This document shows, piece after piece, positions 12,057 through 23,649 of a DNA stretch of 64,000 nucleotides. Every line of letters starts with the position of its first letter. Position 1 is the stretch's first letter. A model generated the notes under the pieces. The model did no database searches. It was not told the DNA's origin and worked only from the letters and a program-made list of their open reading frames with translations. The stretch is from Auanema rhodensis (lineage: Eukaryota > Nematoda > Chromadorea > Rhabditida > Rhabditidae): positions 22,722,476 through 22,786,475 of the forward strand of contig OZ059894.1 in assembly GCA_964057225.1 (NCBI GenBank), in the 5' to 3' direction. Position numbers and translations under genes: made by a program.

Positions 12057-12564
12057 TTAGTTATGATCGTTTGAAAAATGATGCATTAGTGTATGTTGAG
12101 TTTCCATGTACACTCAACATTGCTTCCAAAAACATTTTGACAAAAATTTTTTCGAGAAATTTCAAAATAATTTAGCAAAAAGTAGATGTTTTTAGATTCC
12201 TTTTTTCAAGGCAAAGACGATGGACAATGTTATTCAACGAAAAAATTAATTCTTCAGGGTGAAAATCGAGGATATAAGTGTGAACTTATATCAGTTGATA
12301 TCTCGGTGCATTTTTAAGCTAGTTTAATTTAGCATAAAGTAGATGTTTTTAGATTCCATTTTTCAAGGCAAAGACGATGGACAATGATATTCAACAAAAA
12401 AATTAATTCTTCAGGGGGAAAATCGAGGATATAAGTGTGAACTTATATCAGTTGATATCTCGGTGCATTTTTAAGCTAGCGCAAATCTGATAACACAGAT
12501 CGACGCAGCTTAAAAATCCGCATCGAATGCACTATACTACATTGAAAAACGCTTAATACAAAAA
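12057..12564 (+). repeat. 508-bp monomer 4
   Basis: Standard type; ends with TTGAAAAACGC rather than TTGAGAAACGC. First half of an 859-bp dimer; equivalent to 31881-32388. Confidence 0.95.
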
Positions 12565-12915
12565 TTAGTTATGATCGTTTGAAAAATGATGCATTAGTGT
12601 ATGTTGAGTTTCCATGTACACTCAACATTGCTTCCAAAAACATTTTGACAAAAAGTTTTTCGAAAAATTTCAGAATAATTTAGCAAAAAGTAGATGTTTT
12701 TAGATTCCTTTTTTCAAGGCAAAGACGATGGACAATGTTATTCAACGAAAAAATTAATTCTTCAGGGTGAAAATCGAGGATATAAGTGTGAACTTATATC
12801 AGTTGATATCTCGGTGCATTTTTAAGCTAGCGCAAATCTGATAACACAGATCGACGCAGCTTAAAAATCCGCATCGAATGCACTATACTACATTGAGAAA
12901 CGCTTAATACAAAAA

Positions 12916-13423
12916 TTAGTTATGATCGTTTGAAAAATGATGCATTAGTGTATGTTGAGTTTCCATGTACACTCAACATTGCTTCCAAAAACATTTTGAC
13001 AAAAATTTTTTCGAGAAATTTCAAAATAATTTAGCAAAAAGTAGATGTTTTTAGATTCCTTTTTTCAAGGCAAAGACGATGGACAATGTTATTCAACGAA
13101 AAAATTAATTCTTCAGGGTGAAAATCGAGGATATAAGTGTGAACTTATATCAGTTGATATCTCGGTGCATTTTTAAGCTAGTTTAATTTAGCATAAAGTA
13201 GATGTTTTTAGATTCCATTTTTCAAGGCAAAGACGATGGACAATGATATTCAACAAAAAAATTAATTCTTCAGGGGGAAAATCGAGGATATAAGTGTGAA
13301 CTTATATCAGTTGATATCTCGGTGCATTTTTAAGCTAGCGCAAATCTGATAACACAGATCGACGCAGCTTAAAAATCCGCATCGAATGCACTATACTACA
13401 TTGAAAAACGCTTAATACAAAAA
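12916..13423 (+). repeat. 508-bp monomer 5
   Basis: Standard type ending in TTGAAAAACGC, opening the second 859-bp dimer; equivalent to 32740-33247. Confidence 0.95.
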
Positions 13424-16400
13424 TTAGTTATGATCGTTTGAAAAATGATGCATTAGTGTATGTTGAGTTTCCATGTACACTCAACATTGCTTCCAAAAAC
13501 ATTTTGACAAAAAGTTTTTCGAAAAATTTCAGAATAATTTAGCAAAAAGTAGATGTTTTTAGATTCCTTTTTTCAAGGCAAAGACGATGGACAATGTTAT
13601 TCAACGAAAAAATTAATTCTTCAGGGTGAAAATCGAGGATATAAGTGTGAACTTATATCAGTTGATATCTCGGTGCATTTTTAAGCTAGCGCAAATCTGA
13701 TAACACAGATCGACGCAGCTTAAAAATCCGCATCGAATGCACTATACTACATTGAGAAACGCTTAATACAAAAATTAGTTATGATCGTTTGAAAAATGAT
13801 GCATTAGTGTATGTTGAGTTTTCATGTACACTCAACATTGCTTCCAAAAACATTTTGACAAAAATTTTTTCGAAAAATTTCATAATAATTTAGCAAAAAG
13901 TAGATGTTTTTAGATTCCATTTTTCAAGGCAAAGACGATGGACAATGTTATTCAACGAAAAAATTAATTCTTCAGGGTGAAAATCGAGGATATAAGTGTG
14001 AACTTATATCAGTTGATATCTCGGTGCATTTTTAAGCTAGCGCAAATCTGATAACACAGATCGACGCAGCTTAAAAATCCGCATCGAATGCACTATACTA
14101 CATTGAGAAACGCTTAATACAAAAATTAGTTATGATCGTTTGAAAAATGATGCATTAGTGTATGTTGAGTTTCCATGTACACTCAACATTGCTTCCAAAA
14201 ACATTTTGACAAAAATTTTTTCGAAAAATTTCAGAATAATTTAGCAAAAAGTAGATGTTTTTAGATTCCATTTTTCAAGGCAAAGACGATGAACAATGTT
14301 ATTCAACGAAAAAATTAATTCTTCAGGGTGAAAATCGAGGATTAAAGTGTGAACTTATATCAGTTGATATCTCGGTGCATTTTTAAGCTAGCGCAAATCT
14401 GATAACACAGATCGACGCAGCTTAACAATCCGCATCGAATGCACTATACTACATTGAAAAACGCTTAATACAAAAATTAGTTATGATCGTTTGAAAAATG
14501 ATGCATTAGTGTATGTTGAGTTTCCATGTACACTCAACATTGCTTCCAAAAACATTTTGACAAAAATTTTTTCGAAAAATTTCAGAATAATTTAGCATAA
14601 AGTAGATGTTTTTAGATTCCATTTTTCAAGGCAAAGACGATGGACAATGATATTCAACGAAAAAATTAATTCTTCAGGGGGAAAATCGAGGATATAAGTG
14701 TGAACTTATATCAGTTGATATCTCGGTGCATTTTTAAGCTAGCGCAAATCTGATAACACAGATCGACGCAGCTTAAAAATTCGCATCGAATGCACTATAC
14801 TACATTGAGAAACGCTTAATACAAAAATTAGTTATGATCGTTTGAAAAATGATGCATTAGTGTATGTTGAGTTTCCATGTACACTCAACATTGCTTCCAA
14901 AAACATTTTGACAAAAAGTTTTTCGAAAAATTTCAGAATAATTTAGCAAAAAGTAGATGTTTTTAGATTCCTTTTTTCAAGGCAAAGACGATGGTCAATG
15001 TTATTCAACGAAAAAATCAATTCTTCAGGGTGAAAATCGAGGATTTAAATGTGAACTTATATCAGTTGATATCTCGGTGCATTTTTAAGCTAGCGCAAAT
15101 CTGATAACACAGATCGACGCAGCTTAAAAATTCGCATCGAATGCACTATACTACATTGAGAAACGCTTAATACAAAAATTAGTTATGATCGTTTGAAAAA
15201 TGATGCATTAGTGTATGTTGAGTTTCCATGTACACTCAACATTGCTTCCAAAAACATTTTGACAAAAATTTTTTCGAAAAATTTCATAATAATTTAGCAA
15301 AAAGTAGATGTTTTTAGATTCCATTTTTCAAGGCAAAGACGATGGACAATGTTATTCAACGAAAAAATTAATTCTTCAGGGTGAAAATCGAGGATATAAG
15401 TGTGAACTTATATCAGTTGATATCTCGGTGCATTTTTAAGCTAGCGCAAATCTGATAACACAGATCGACGCAGCTTAAAAATCCGCATCGAATGCACTAT
15501 ACTACATTGAGAAACGCTTAATACAAAAATTAGTTATGATCGTTTGAAAAATGTTGCATTAGTGTATGTTGAGTTTCCATGTACACTCAACATTGCTTCC
15601 AAAAACATTTTGACAAAAATTTTTTCGAAAAATTTCAAAATAATTTAGCAAAAAGTAGATGTTTTTAGATTCCATTTTTCAAGGCAAAGACGATGGACAA
15701 TGTTATTCAACGAAAAAATTAATTCTTCAGGGTGAAAATCGAGGATATAAGTGTGAACTTATATCAGTTGATATCTCGGTGCATTTTTAAGCTAGCGCAA
15801 ATCTGATAACACAGATCGACGCAGCTTAAAAATCCGCATCGAATGCACTATACTACATTGAGAAACGCTTAATACAAAAATTAGTTATGATCGTTTGAAA
15901 AATGATGCATTAGTGTATGTTGAGTTTCCATGTACACTCAACATTGCTTCCAAAAACATTTTGACAAAAATTTTTTCGAAAAATTTCAGAATAATTTAGC
16001 AAAAAGTAGATGTTTTTAGATTCCATTTTTCAAAGCAAAGACGATGGACAATGTTATTCAACGAAAAAATTAATTCTTCAGGGGGAAAATCGAGGATATA
16101 AGTGTGAACATATATCAGTTGATATCTCGGTGCATTTTTAAGCTAGCGCAAATCTGATAACACAGATCGACGCAGCTTAAAAATCCGCATCGAATGCACT
16201 ATACTACATTGAGAAACGCTTAATACAAAAATTAGTTATGATCGTTTGAAAAATGATGCATTAGTGTATGTTGAGTTTCCATGTACACTCAACATTGCTT
16301 CCAAAAACATTTTGACAAAAATGTTTTCGAAAAATTTCAGAATAATTTAGCAAAAAGTAGATGTTTTTAGATTCCTTTTTTCAAGGCAAAGACGATGGAC

Positions 16401-16582
16401 AATGTTATTCAACGAAAAAATTAATTCTTCAGGGTGAAAATCGAGGATATAAGTGTGAACTTATATCAGTTGATATCTCGGTGCATTTTTAAGCTAGCGC
16501 AAATCTGATAACACAGAACGACGCAGCTTAAAAATCCGCATCGAATGCACTATACTACATTGAGAAACGCTTAATACAAAAA

Positions 16583-17090
16583 TTAGTTATGATCGTTTGA
16601 AAAATGATGCATTAGTGTATGTTGAGTTTCCATGTACACTCAACATTGCTTCCAAAAACATTTTGACAAAAATTTTTTCGAGAAATTTCAAAATAATTTA
16701 GCAAAAAGTAGATGTTTTTAGATTCCTTTTTTCAAGGCAAAGACGATGGACAATGTTATTCAACGAAAAAATTAATTCTTCAGGGTGAAAATCGAGGATA
16801 TAAGTGTGAACTTATATCAGTTGATATCTCGGTGCATTTTTAAGCTAGTTTAATTTAGCATAAAGTAGATGTTTTTAGATTCCATTTTTCAAGGCAAAGA
16901 CGATGGACAATGATATTCAACAAAAAAATTAATTCTTCAGGGGGAAAATCGAGGATATAAGTGTGAACTTATATCAGTTGATATCTCGGTGCATTTTTAA
17001 GCTAGCGCAAATCTGATAACACAGATCGACGCAGCTTAAAAATCCGCATCGAATGCACTATACTACATTGAGAAACGCTTAATACAAAAA
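16583..17090 (+). repeat. 508-bp monomer 6
   Basis: Standard type; equivalent to 36407-36914. The following GTTTTTCG monomer has the private TTTTTCAGCTAG variant. Confidence 0.95.
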
Positions 17091-17441
17091 TTAGTTATGA
17101 TCGTTTGAAAAATGATGCATTAGTGTATGTTGAGTTTCCATGTACACTCAACATTGCTTCCAAAAACATTTTGACAAAAAGTTTTTCGAAAAATTTCAGA
17201 ATAATTTAGCAAAAAGTAGATGTTTTTAGATTCCTTTTTTCAAGGCAAAGACGATGGACAATGTTATTCAACGAAAAAATTAATTCTTCAGGGTGAAAAT
17301 CGAGGATATAAGTGTGAACTTATATCAGTTGATATCTCGGTGCATTTTTCAGCTAGCGCAAATCTGATAACACAGATCGACGCAGCTTAAAAATCCGCAT
17401 CGAATGCACTATACTACATTGAGAAACGCTTAATACAAAAA

Positions 17442-17949
17442 TTAGTTATGATCGTTTGAAAAATGATGCATTAGTGTATGTTGAGTTTCCATGTACACTC
17501 AACATTGCTTCCAAAAACATTTTGACAAAAATTTTTTCGAGAAATTTCAAAATAATTTAGCAAAAAGTAGATGTTTTTAGATTCCTTTTTTCAAGGCAAA
17601 GACGATGGACAATGTTATTCAACGAAAAAATTAATTCTTCAGGGTGAAAATCGAGGATATAAGTGTGAACTTATATCAGTTGATATCTCGGTGCATTTTT
17701 AAGCTAGTTTAATTTAGCATAAAGTAGATGTTTTTAGATTCCATTTTTCAAGGCAAAGACGATGGACAATGATATTCAACAAAAAAATTAATTCTTCAGG
17801 GGGAAAATCGAGGATATAAGTGTGAACTTATATCAGTTGATATCTCGGTGCATTTTTAAGCTAGCGCAAATCTGATAACACAGATCGACGCAGCTTAAAA
17901 ATCCGCATCGAATGCACTATACTACATTGAAAAACGCTTAATACAAAAA
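17442..17949 (+). repeat. 508-bp monomer 7
   Basis: Standard type ending in TTGAAAAACGC; equivalent to 37266-37773. Confidence 0.95.
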
Positions 17950-18300
17950 TTAGTTATGATCGTTTGAAAAATGATGCATTAGTGTATGTTGAGTTTCCAT
18001 GTACACTCAACATTGCTTCCAAAAACATTTTGACAAAAAGTTTTTCGAAAAATTTCAGAATAATTTAGCAAAAAGTAGATGTTTTTAGATTCCTTTTTTC
18101 AAGGCAAAGACGATGGACAATGTTATTCAACGAAAAAATTAATTCTTCAGGGTGAAAATCGAGGATATAAGTGTGAACTTATATCAGTTGATATCTCGGT
18201 GCATTTTTAAGCTAGCGCAAATCTGATAACACAGATCGACGCAGCTTAAAAATCCGCATCGAATGCACTATACTACATTGAGAAACGCTTAATACAAAAA

Positions 18301-18808
18301 TTAGTTATGATCGTTTGAAAAATGATGCATTAGTGTATGTTGAGTTTCCATGTACACTCAACATTGCTTCCAAAAACATTTTGACAAAAATTTTTTCGAG
18401 AAATTTCAAAATAATTTAGCAAAAAGTAGATGTTTTTAGATTCCTTTTTTCAAGGCAAAGACGATGGACAATGTTATTCAACAAAAAAATTAATTCTTCA
18501 GGGTGAAAATCGAGGATATAAGTGTGAACTTATATCAGTTGATATCTCGGTGCATTTTTAAGCTAGTTTAATTTAGCATAAAGTAGATGTTTTTAGATTC
18601 CATTTTTCAAGGCAAAGACGATGGACAATGATATTCAACAAAAAAATTAATTCTTCAGGGGGAAAATCGAGGATATAAGTGTGAACTTATATCAGTTGAT
18701 ATCTCGGTGCATTTTTAAGCTAGCGCAAATCTGATAACACAGAACGACGCAGCTTAAAAATCCGCATCGAATGCACTATACTACATTGAGAAACGCTTAA
18801 TACAAAAA
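18301..18808 (+). repeat. 508-bp monomer 8, chimeric end
   Basis: The left half has the private TTCAACAAAAAAATTAATTC variant shared only with 38125-38632. After the duplication it switches to CAGAACG and TTGAGAAACGC, an end not seen in any other 508-bp monomer, and it is followed by another 508-bp monomer with a CGAGAAATTTC left half instead of a GTTTTTCG monomer. The switch lies between 18661 and 18744 and marks the end of copy A. Confidence 0.88.
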
Positions 18809-19316
18809 TTAGTTATGATCGTTTGAAAAATGATGCATTAGTGTATGTTGAGTTTCCATGTACACTCAACATTGCTTCCAAAAACATTTTGACAAAAATT
18901 TTTTCGAGAAATTTCAAAATAATTTAGCAAAAAGTAGATGTTTTTAGATTCCTTTTTTCAAGGCAAAGACGATGGACAATGTTATTCAACGAAAAAATTA
19001 ATTCTTCAGGGTGAAAATCGAGGATATAAGTGTGAACTTATATCAGTTGATATCTCGGTGCATTTTTAAGCTAGTTTAATTTAGCATAAAGTAGATGTTT
19101 TTAGATTCCATTTTTCAAGGCAAAGACGATGGACAATGATATTCAACAAAAAAATTAATTCTTCAGGGGGAAAATCGAGGATATAAGTGTGAACTTATAT
19201 CAGTTGATATCTCGGTGCATTTTTAAGCTAGCGCAAATCTGATAACACAGATCGACGCAGCTTAAAAATCCGCATCGAATGCACTATACTACATTGAGAA
19301 ACGCTTAATACAAAAA
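18809..19316 (+). repeat. 508-bp monomer 9
   Basis: CGAGAAATTTC left half with the standard duplication. First of two adjacent 508-bp monomers; equivalent to 21229-21736 at a 2,420-bp offset. Confidence 0.95.
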
Positions 19317-19824
19317 TTAGTTATGATCGTTTGAAAAATGATGCATTAGTGTATGTTGAGTTTCCATGTACACTCAACATTGCTTCCAAAAACATTTTGA
19401 CAAAAAGTTTTTCGAAAAATTTCAGAATAATTTAGCAAAAAGTAGATGTTTTTAGATTCCTTTTTTCAAGGCAAAGACGATGGACGATGTTATTCAACGA
19501 AAAAATTAATTCTTCAGGGTGAAAATCGAGGATATAAGTGTGAACTTATATCAGTTGATATCTCGGTGCATTTTTAAGCTAGTTTAATTTAGCATAAAGT
19601 AGATGTTTTTAGATTCCATTTTTCAAGGCAAAGACGATGGACAATGATATTCAACAAAAAAATTAATTCTTCAGGGGGAAAATCGAGGATATAAGTGTGA
19701 ACTTATATCAGTTGATATCTCGGTGCATTTTTAAGCTAGCGCAAATCTGATAACACAGATCGACGCAGCTTAAAAATCCGCATCGAATGCACTATACTAC
19801 ATTGAGAAACGCTTAATACAAAAA
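19317..19824 (+). repeat. 508-bp monomer 10
   Basis: GTTTTTCG left half with the standard duplication and a private GACGATGTTATT near 19484. Equivalent to 21737-22244 and 1-508. Confidence 0.95.
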
Positions 19825-21228
19825 TTAGTTATGATCGTTTGAAAAATGATGCATTAGTGTATGTTGAGTTTCCATGTACACTCAACATTGCTTCCAAAAA
19901 CATTTTGACAAAAAGTTTTTCGAAAAATTTCAGAATAATTTAGCAAAAAGTAGATGTTTTCAGATTCCTTTTTTCAAGGCAAAGACGATGGACAATGTTA
20001 TTCAACGAAAAAATTAATTCTTCAGGGTGAAAATCGAGGATATAAGTGTGAACTTATATCAGTTGATATCTCGGTGCATTTTTAAGCTAGCGCAAATCTG
20101 ATAACACAGATCGACGCAGCTTAAAAATCCGCATCGAATGCACTATACTACATTGAGAAACGCTTAATACAAAAATTAGTTATGATCGTTTGAAAAATGA
20201 TGCATTAGTGTATGTTGAGTTTCCATGTACACTCAACATTGCTTCCAAAAACATTTTGACAAAAATTTTTTCGAGAAATTTCAAAATAATTTAGCAAAAA
20301 GTAGATGTTTTTAGATTCCTTTTTTCAAGGCAAAGACGATGGACAATGTTATTCAACGAAAAAATTAATTCTTCAGGGTGAAAATCGAGGATATAAGTGT
20401 GAACTTATATCAGTTGATATCTCGGTGCATTTTTAAGCTAGCGCAAATCTGATAACACAGATCGACGCAGCTTAAAAATCCGCATCGAATGCAATATACT
20501 ACATTGAGAAACGCTTAATACAAAAATTAGTTATGATCGTTTGAAAAATGATGCATTAGTGTATGTTGAGTTTCCATGTACACTCAACATTGCTTCCAAA
20601 AACATTTTGACAAAAATTTTTTCGAGAAATTTCAAAATAATTTAGCAAAAAGTAGATGTTTTTAGATTCCTTTTTTCAAGGCAAAGACGATGGACAATGT
20701 TATTCAACGAAAAAATTAATTCTTCAGGGTGAAAATCGAGGATATAAGTGTGAACTTATATCAGTTGATATCTCGGTGCATTTTTAAGCTAGCGCAAATC
20801 TGATAACACAGATCGACGCAGCTTAAAAATCCGCATCGAATGCAATATACTACATTGAGAAACGCTTAATACAAAAATTAGTTATGATCGTTTGAAAAAT
20901 GATGCATTAGTGTATGTTGAGTTTCCATGTACACTCAACATTGCTTCCAAAAACATTTTGACAAAAATTTTTTCGAGAAATTTCGAAATAATTTAGCAAA
21001 AAGTAGATGTTTTTAGATTCCTTTTTTCAAGGCAAAGACGATGGACAATGTTATTCAACGAAAAAATTAATTCTTCAGGGTGAAAATCGAGGATATAAGT
21101 GTGAACTTATATCAGTTGATATCTCGGTGCATTTTTAAGCTAGCGCAAATCTGATAACAAAGAACGACGCAGCTTAAAAATCCGCATCGAATGCACTATA
21201 CTACATTGAGAAACGCTTAATACAAAAA

Positions 21229-21736
21229 TTAGTTATGATCGTTTGAAAAATGATGCATTAGTGTATGTTGAGTTTCCATGTACACTCAACATTGCTTCCA
21301 AAAACATTTTGACAAAAATTTTTTCGAGAAATTTCAAAATAATTTAGCAAAAAGTAGATGTTTTTAGATTCCTTTTTTCAAGGCAAAGACGATGGACAAT
21401 GTTATTCAACGAAAAAATTAATTCTTCAGGGTGAAAATCGAGGATATAAGTGTGAACTTATATCAGTTGATATCTCGGTGCATTTTTAAGCTAGTTTAAT
21501 TTAGCATAAAGTAGATGTTTTTAGATTCCATTTTTCAAGGCAAAGACGATGGACAATGATATTCAACAAAAAAATTAATTCTTCAGGGGGAAAATCGAGG
21601 ATATAAGTGTGAACTTATATCAGTTGATATCTCGGTGCATTTTTAAGCTAGCGCAAATCTGATAACACAGATCGACGCAGCTTAAAAATCCGCATCGAAT
21701 GCACTATACTACATTGAGAAACGCTTAATACAAAAA
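21229..21736 (+). repeat. 508-bp monomer 11
   Basis: CGAGAAATTTC left half with the standard duplication, immediately before copy B; equivalent to 18809-19316. Confidence 0.95.
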
Positions 21737-22244
21737 TTAGTTATGATCGTTTGAAAAATGATGCATTAGTGTATGTTGAGTTTCCATGTACACTCAACAT
21801 TGCTTCCAAAAACATTTTGACAAAAAGTTTTTCGAAAAATTTCAGAATAATTTAGCAAAAAGTAGATGTTTTTAGATTCCTTTTTTCAAGGCAAAGACGA
21901 TGGACAATGTTATTCAACGAAAAAATTAATTCTTCAGGGTGAAAATCGAGGATATAAGTGTGAACTTATATCAGTTGATATCTCGGTGCATTTTTAAGCT
22001 AGTTTAATTTAGCATAAAGTAGATGTTTTTAGATTCCATTTTTCAAGGCAAAGACGATGGACAATGATATTCAACAAAAAAATTAATTCTTCAGGGGGAA
22101 AATCGAGGATATAAGTGTGAACTTATATCAGTTGATATCTCGGTGCATTTTTAAGCTAGCGCAAATCTGATAACACAGATCGACGCAGCTTAAAAATCCG
22201 CATCGAATGCACTATACTACATTGAGAAACGCTTAATACAAAAA
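21737..22244 (+). repeat. 508-bp monomer 12
   Basis: GTTTTTCG left half with the standard duplication; equivalent to 1-508 at an offset of 21,736. Confidence 0.95.
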
Positions 22245-23297
22245 TTAGTTATGATCGTTTGAAAAATGATGCATTAGTGTATGTTGAGTTTCCATGTACA
22301 CTCAACATTGCTTCCAAAAACATTTTGACAAAAAGTTTTTCGAAAAATTTCAGAATAATTTAGCAAAAAGTAGATGTTTTCAGATTCCTTTTTTCAAGGC
22401 AAAGACGATGGACAATGTTATTCAACGAAAAAATTAATTCTTCAGGGTGAAAATCGAGGATATAAGTGTGAACTTATATCAGTTGATATCTCGGTGCATT
22501 TTTAAGCTAGCGCAAATCTGATAACACAGATCGACGCAGCTTAAAAATCCGCATCGAATGCACTATACTACATTGAGAAACGCTTAATACAAAAATTAGT
22601 TATGATCGTTTGAAAAATGATGCATTAGTGTATGTTGAGTTTCCATGTACACTCAACATTGCTTCCAAAAACATTTTGACAAAAATTTTTTCGAAAAATT
22701 TCAGAATAATTTAGCAAAAAGTAGATGTTTTTAGATTCCTTTTTTCAAGGCAAAGACGATGGTCAATGTTATTCAACGAAAAAATTAATTCTTCAGGGTG
22801 AAAATCGAGGATATAAGTGTGAACTTATATCAGTTGATATCTCGGTGCATTTTTAAGCTAGCGCAAATCTGATAACACAGATCGACGCAGCTTAAAAATC
22901 CGCATCGAATGCACTATACTACATTGAGAAACGCTCAATACGAAAATTAGTTATGATCGTTTGAAAAATGATGCATTAGTGTATGTTGAGTTTCCATGTA
23001 CACTCAACATTGCTTCCAAAAACATTTTGACAAAAATTTTTTCGAGAAATTTCAAAATAATTTAGCAAAAAGTAGATGTTTTTAGATTCCTTTTTTCAAG
23101 GCAAAGACGATGGACAATGTTATTCAACGAAAAAATTAATTCTTCAGGGTGAAAATCGAGGATATAAGTGTGAACTTATATCAGTTGATATCTCGGTGCA
23201 TTTTTAAGCTAGCGCAAATCTGATAACACAGAACGACGCAGCTTAAAAATCCGCATCGAATGCACTATACTACATTGAGAAACGCTTAATACAAAAA

Positions 23298-23649
23298 TTA
23301 GTTATGATCGTTTGAAAAATGATGCATTAGTGTATGTTGAGTTTCCATGTACACTCAACATTGCTTCCAAAAACATTTTGACAAAAATTTTTTCGAGAAA
23401 TTTCAAAATAATTTAGCAAAAAGTAGATGTTTTTAGATTCGTTTTTTTCAAGGCAAAGACGATGGACAATGTTATTCAACGAAAAAATTAATTCTTCAGG
23501 GTGAAAATCGAGGATATAAGTGTGAACTTATATCAGTTGATATCTCGGTGCATTTTTAAGCTAGCGCAAATCTGATAACACAGATCGACGCAGCTTAAAA
23601 ATCCGCATCGAATGCACTATACTACATTGAGAAACGCTTAATACAAAAA
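23298..23649 (+). repeat. 352-bp monomer with expanded T run
   Basis: Same ATTCGTTTTTTTC allele; equivalent to 1562-1913 at an offset of 21,736. Confidence 0.93.

Larger units (their letters stand above)
12057..13774 (+). repeat. 859-bp dimer (508+351), two copies
   Basis: Each dimer is one 508-bp monomer followed by a GTTTTTCG 351-bp monomer: 12057-12915 and 12916-13774. The counterpart in copy B is 31881-33598. Confidence 0.9.
1..18744 (+). repeat. Array copy A (mixed 351/508-bp monomers)
   Basis: This block carries a particular order of monomer subfamilies that reappears from 21737 to about 38.57 kb. It holds eight 508-bp monomers and two 352-bp monomers. Private variants mark the correspondence with copy B: ATGTTGCATT near 15550, CAAAGCAAAG near 16034, GAACATATATC near 16107, AAAATGTTTTCG near 16320, TTTTTCAGCTAG near 17346 and GGATTTAAATG near 15043. 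Relative to copy B it has 1,912 extra bp in about 3.3-5.2 kb. It stops matching copy B between 18661 and 18744, inside a 508-bp monomer. The left end lies outside the window. Confidence 0.9.
16583..18808 (+). repeat. 859-bp dimer array, 2.6 copies
   Basis: 508+351 dimers at 16583 and 17442, followed by a lone 508-bp monomer at 18301 with the chimeric end. The counterpart in copy B is 36407-38632. Confidence 0.9.
18745..21736 (+). repeat. Junction block rich in 508-bp monomers
   Basis: This stretch separates the two long array copies and has no counterpart at the 19,824-bp offset. Monomers start at 18809 (508), 19317 (508), 19825, 20176, 20527, 20878 and 21229 (508). The 508/508/351 run at 18809-20175 is repeated at 21229-22595, an offset of 2,420 bp, so the block looks like a local tandem duplication. 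Two neighbours (20176, 20527) carry GCAATATACT, as do the copies at 8196, 8547, 10302 and 10653. A private GACGATGTTATT variant sits near 19484. Confidence 0.85.
18809..22595 (+). repeat. 2,420-bp offset repeat of the 508/508/351 cluster
   Basis: The order CGAGAAATTTC 508-bp, GTTTTTCG 508-bp, GTTTTTCG 351-bp with TTTTCAGATTCC occurs at 18809-20175 and again at 21229-22595. The next monomers differ (GCAATATACT at 20176, GGTCAATG with CGCTCAATACG at 22596), so the repeat is partial. Confidence 0.85.
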
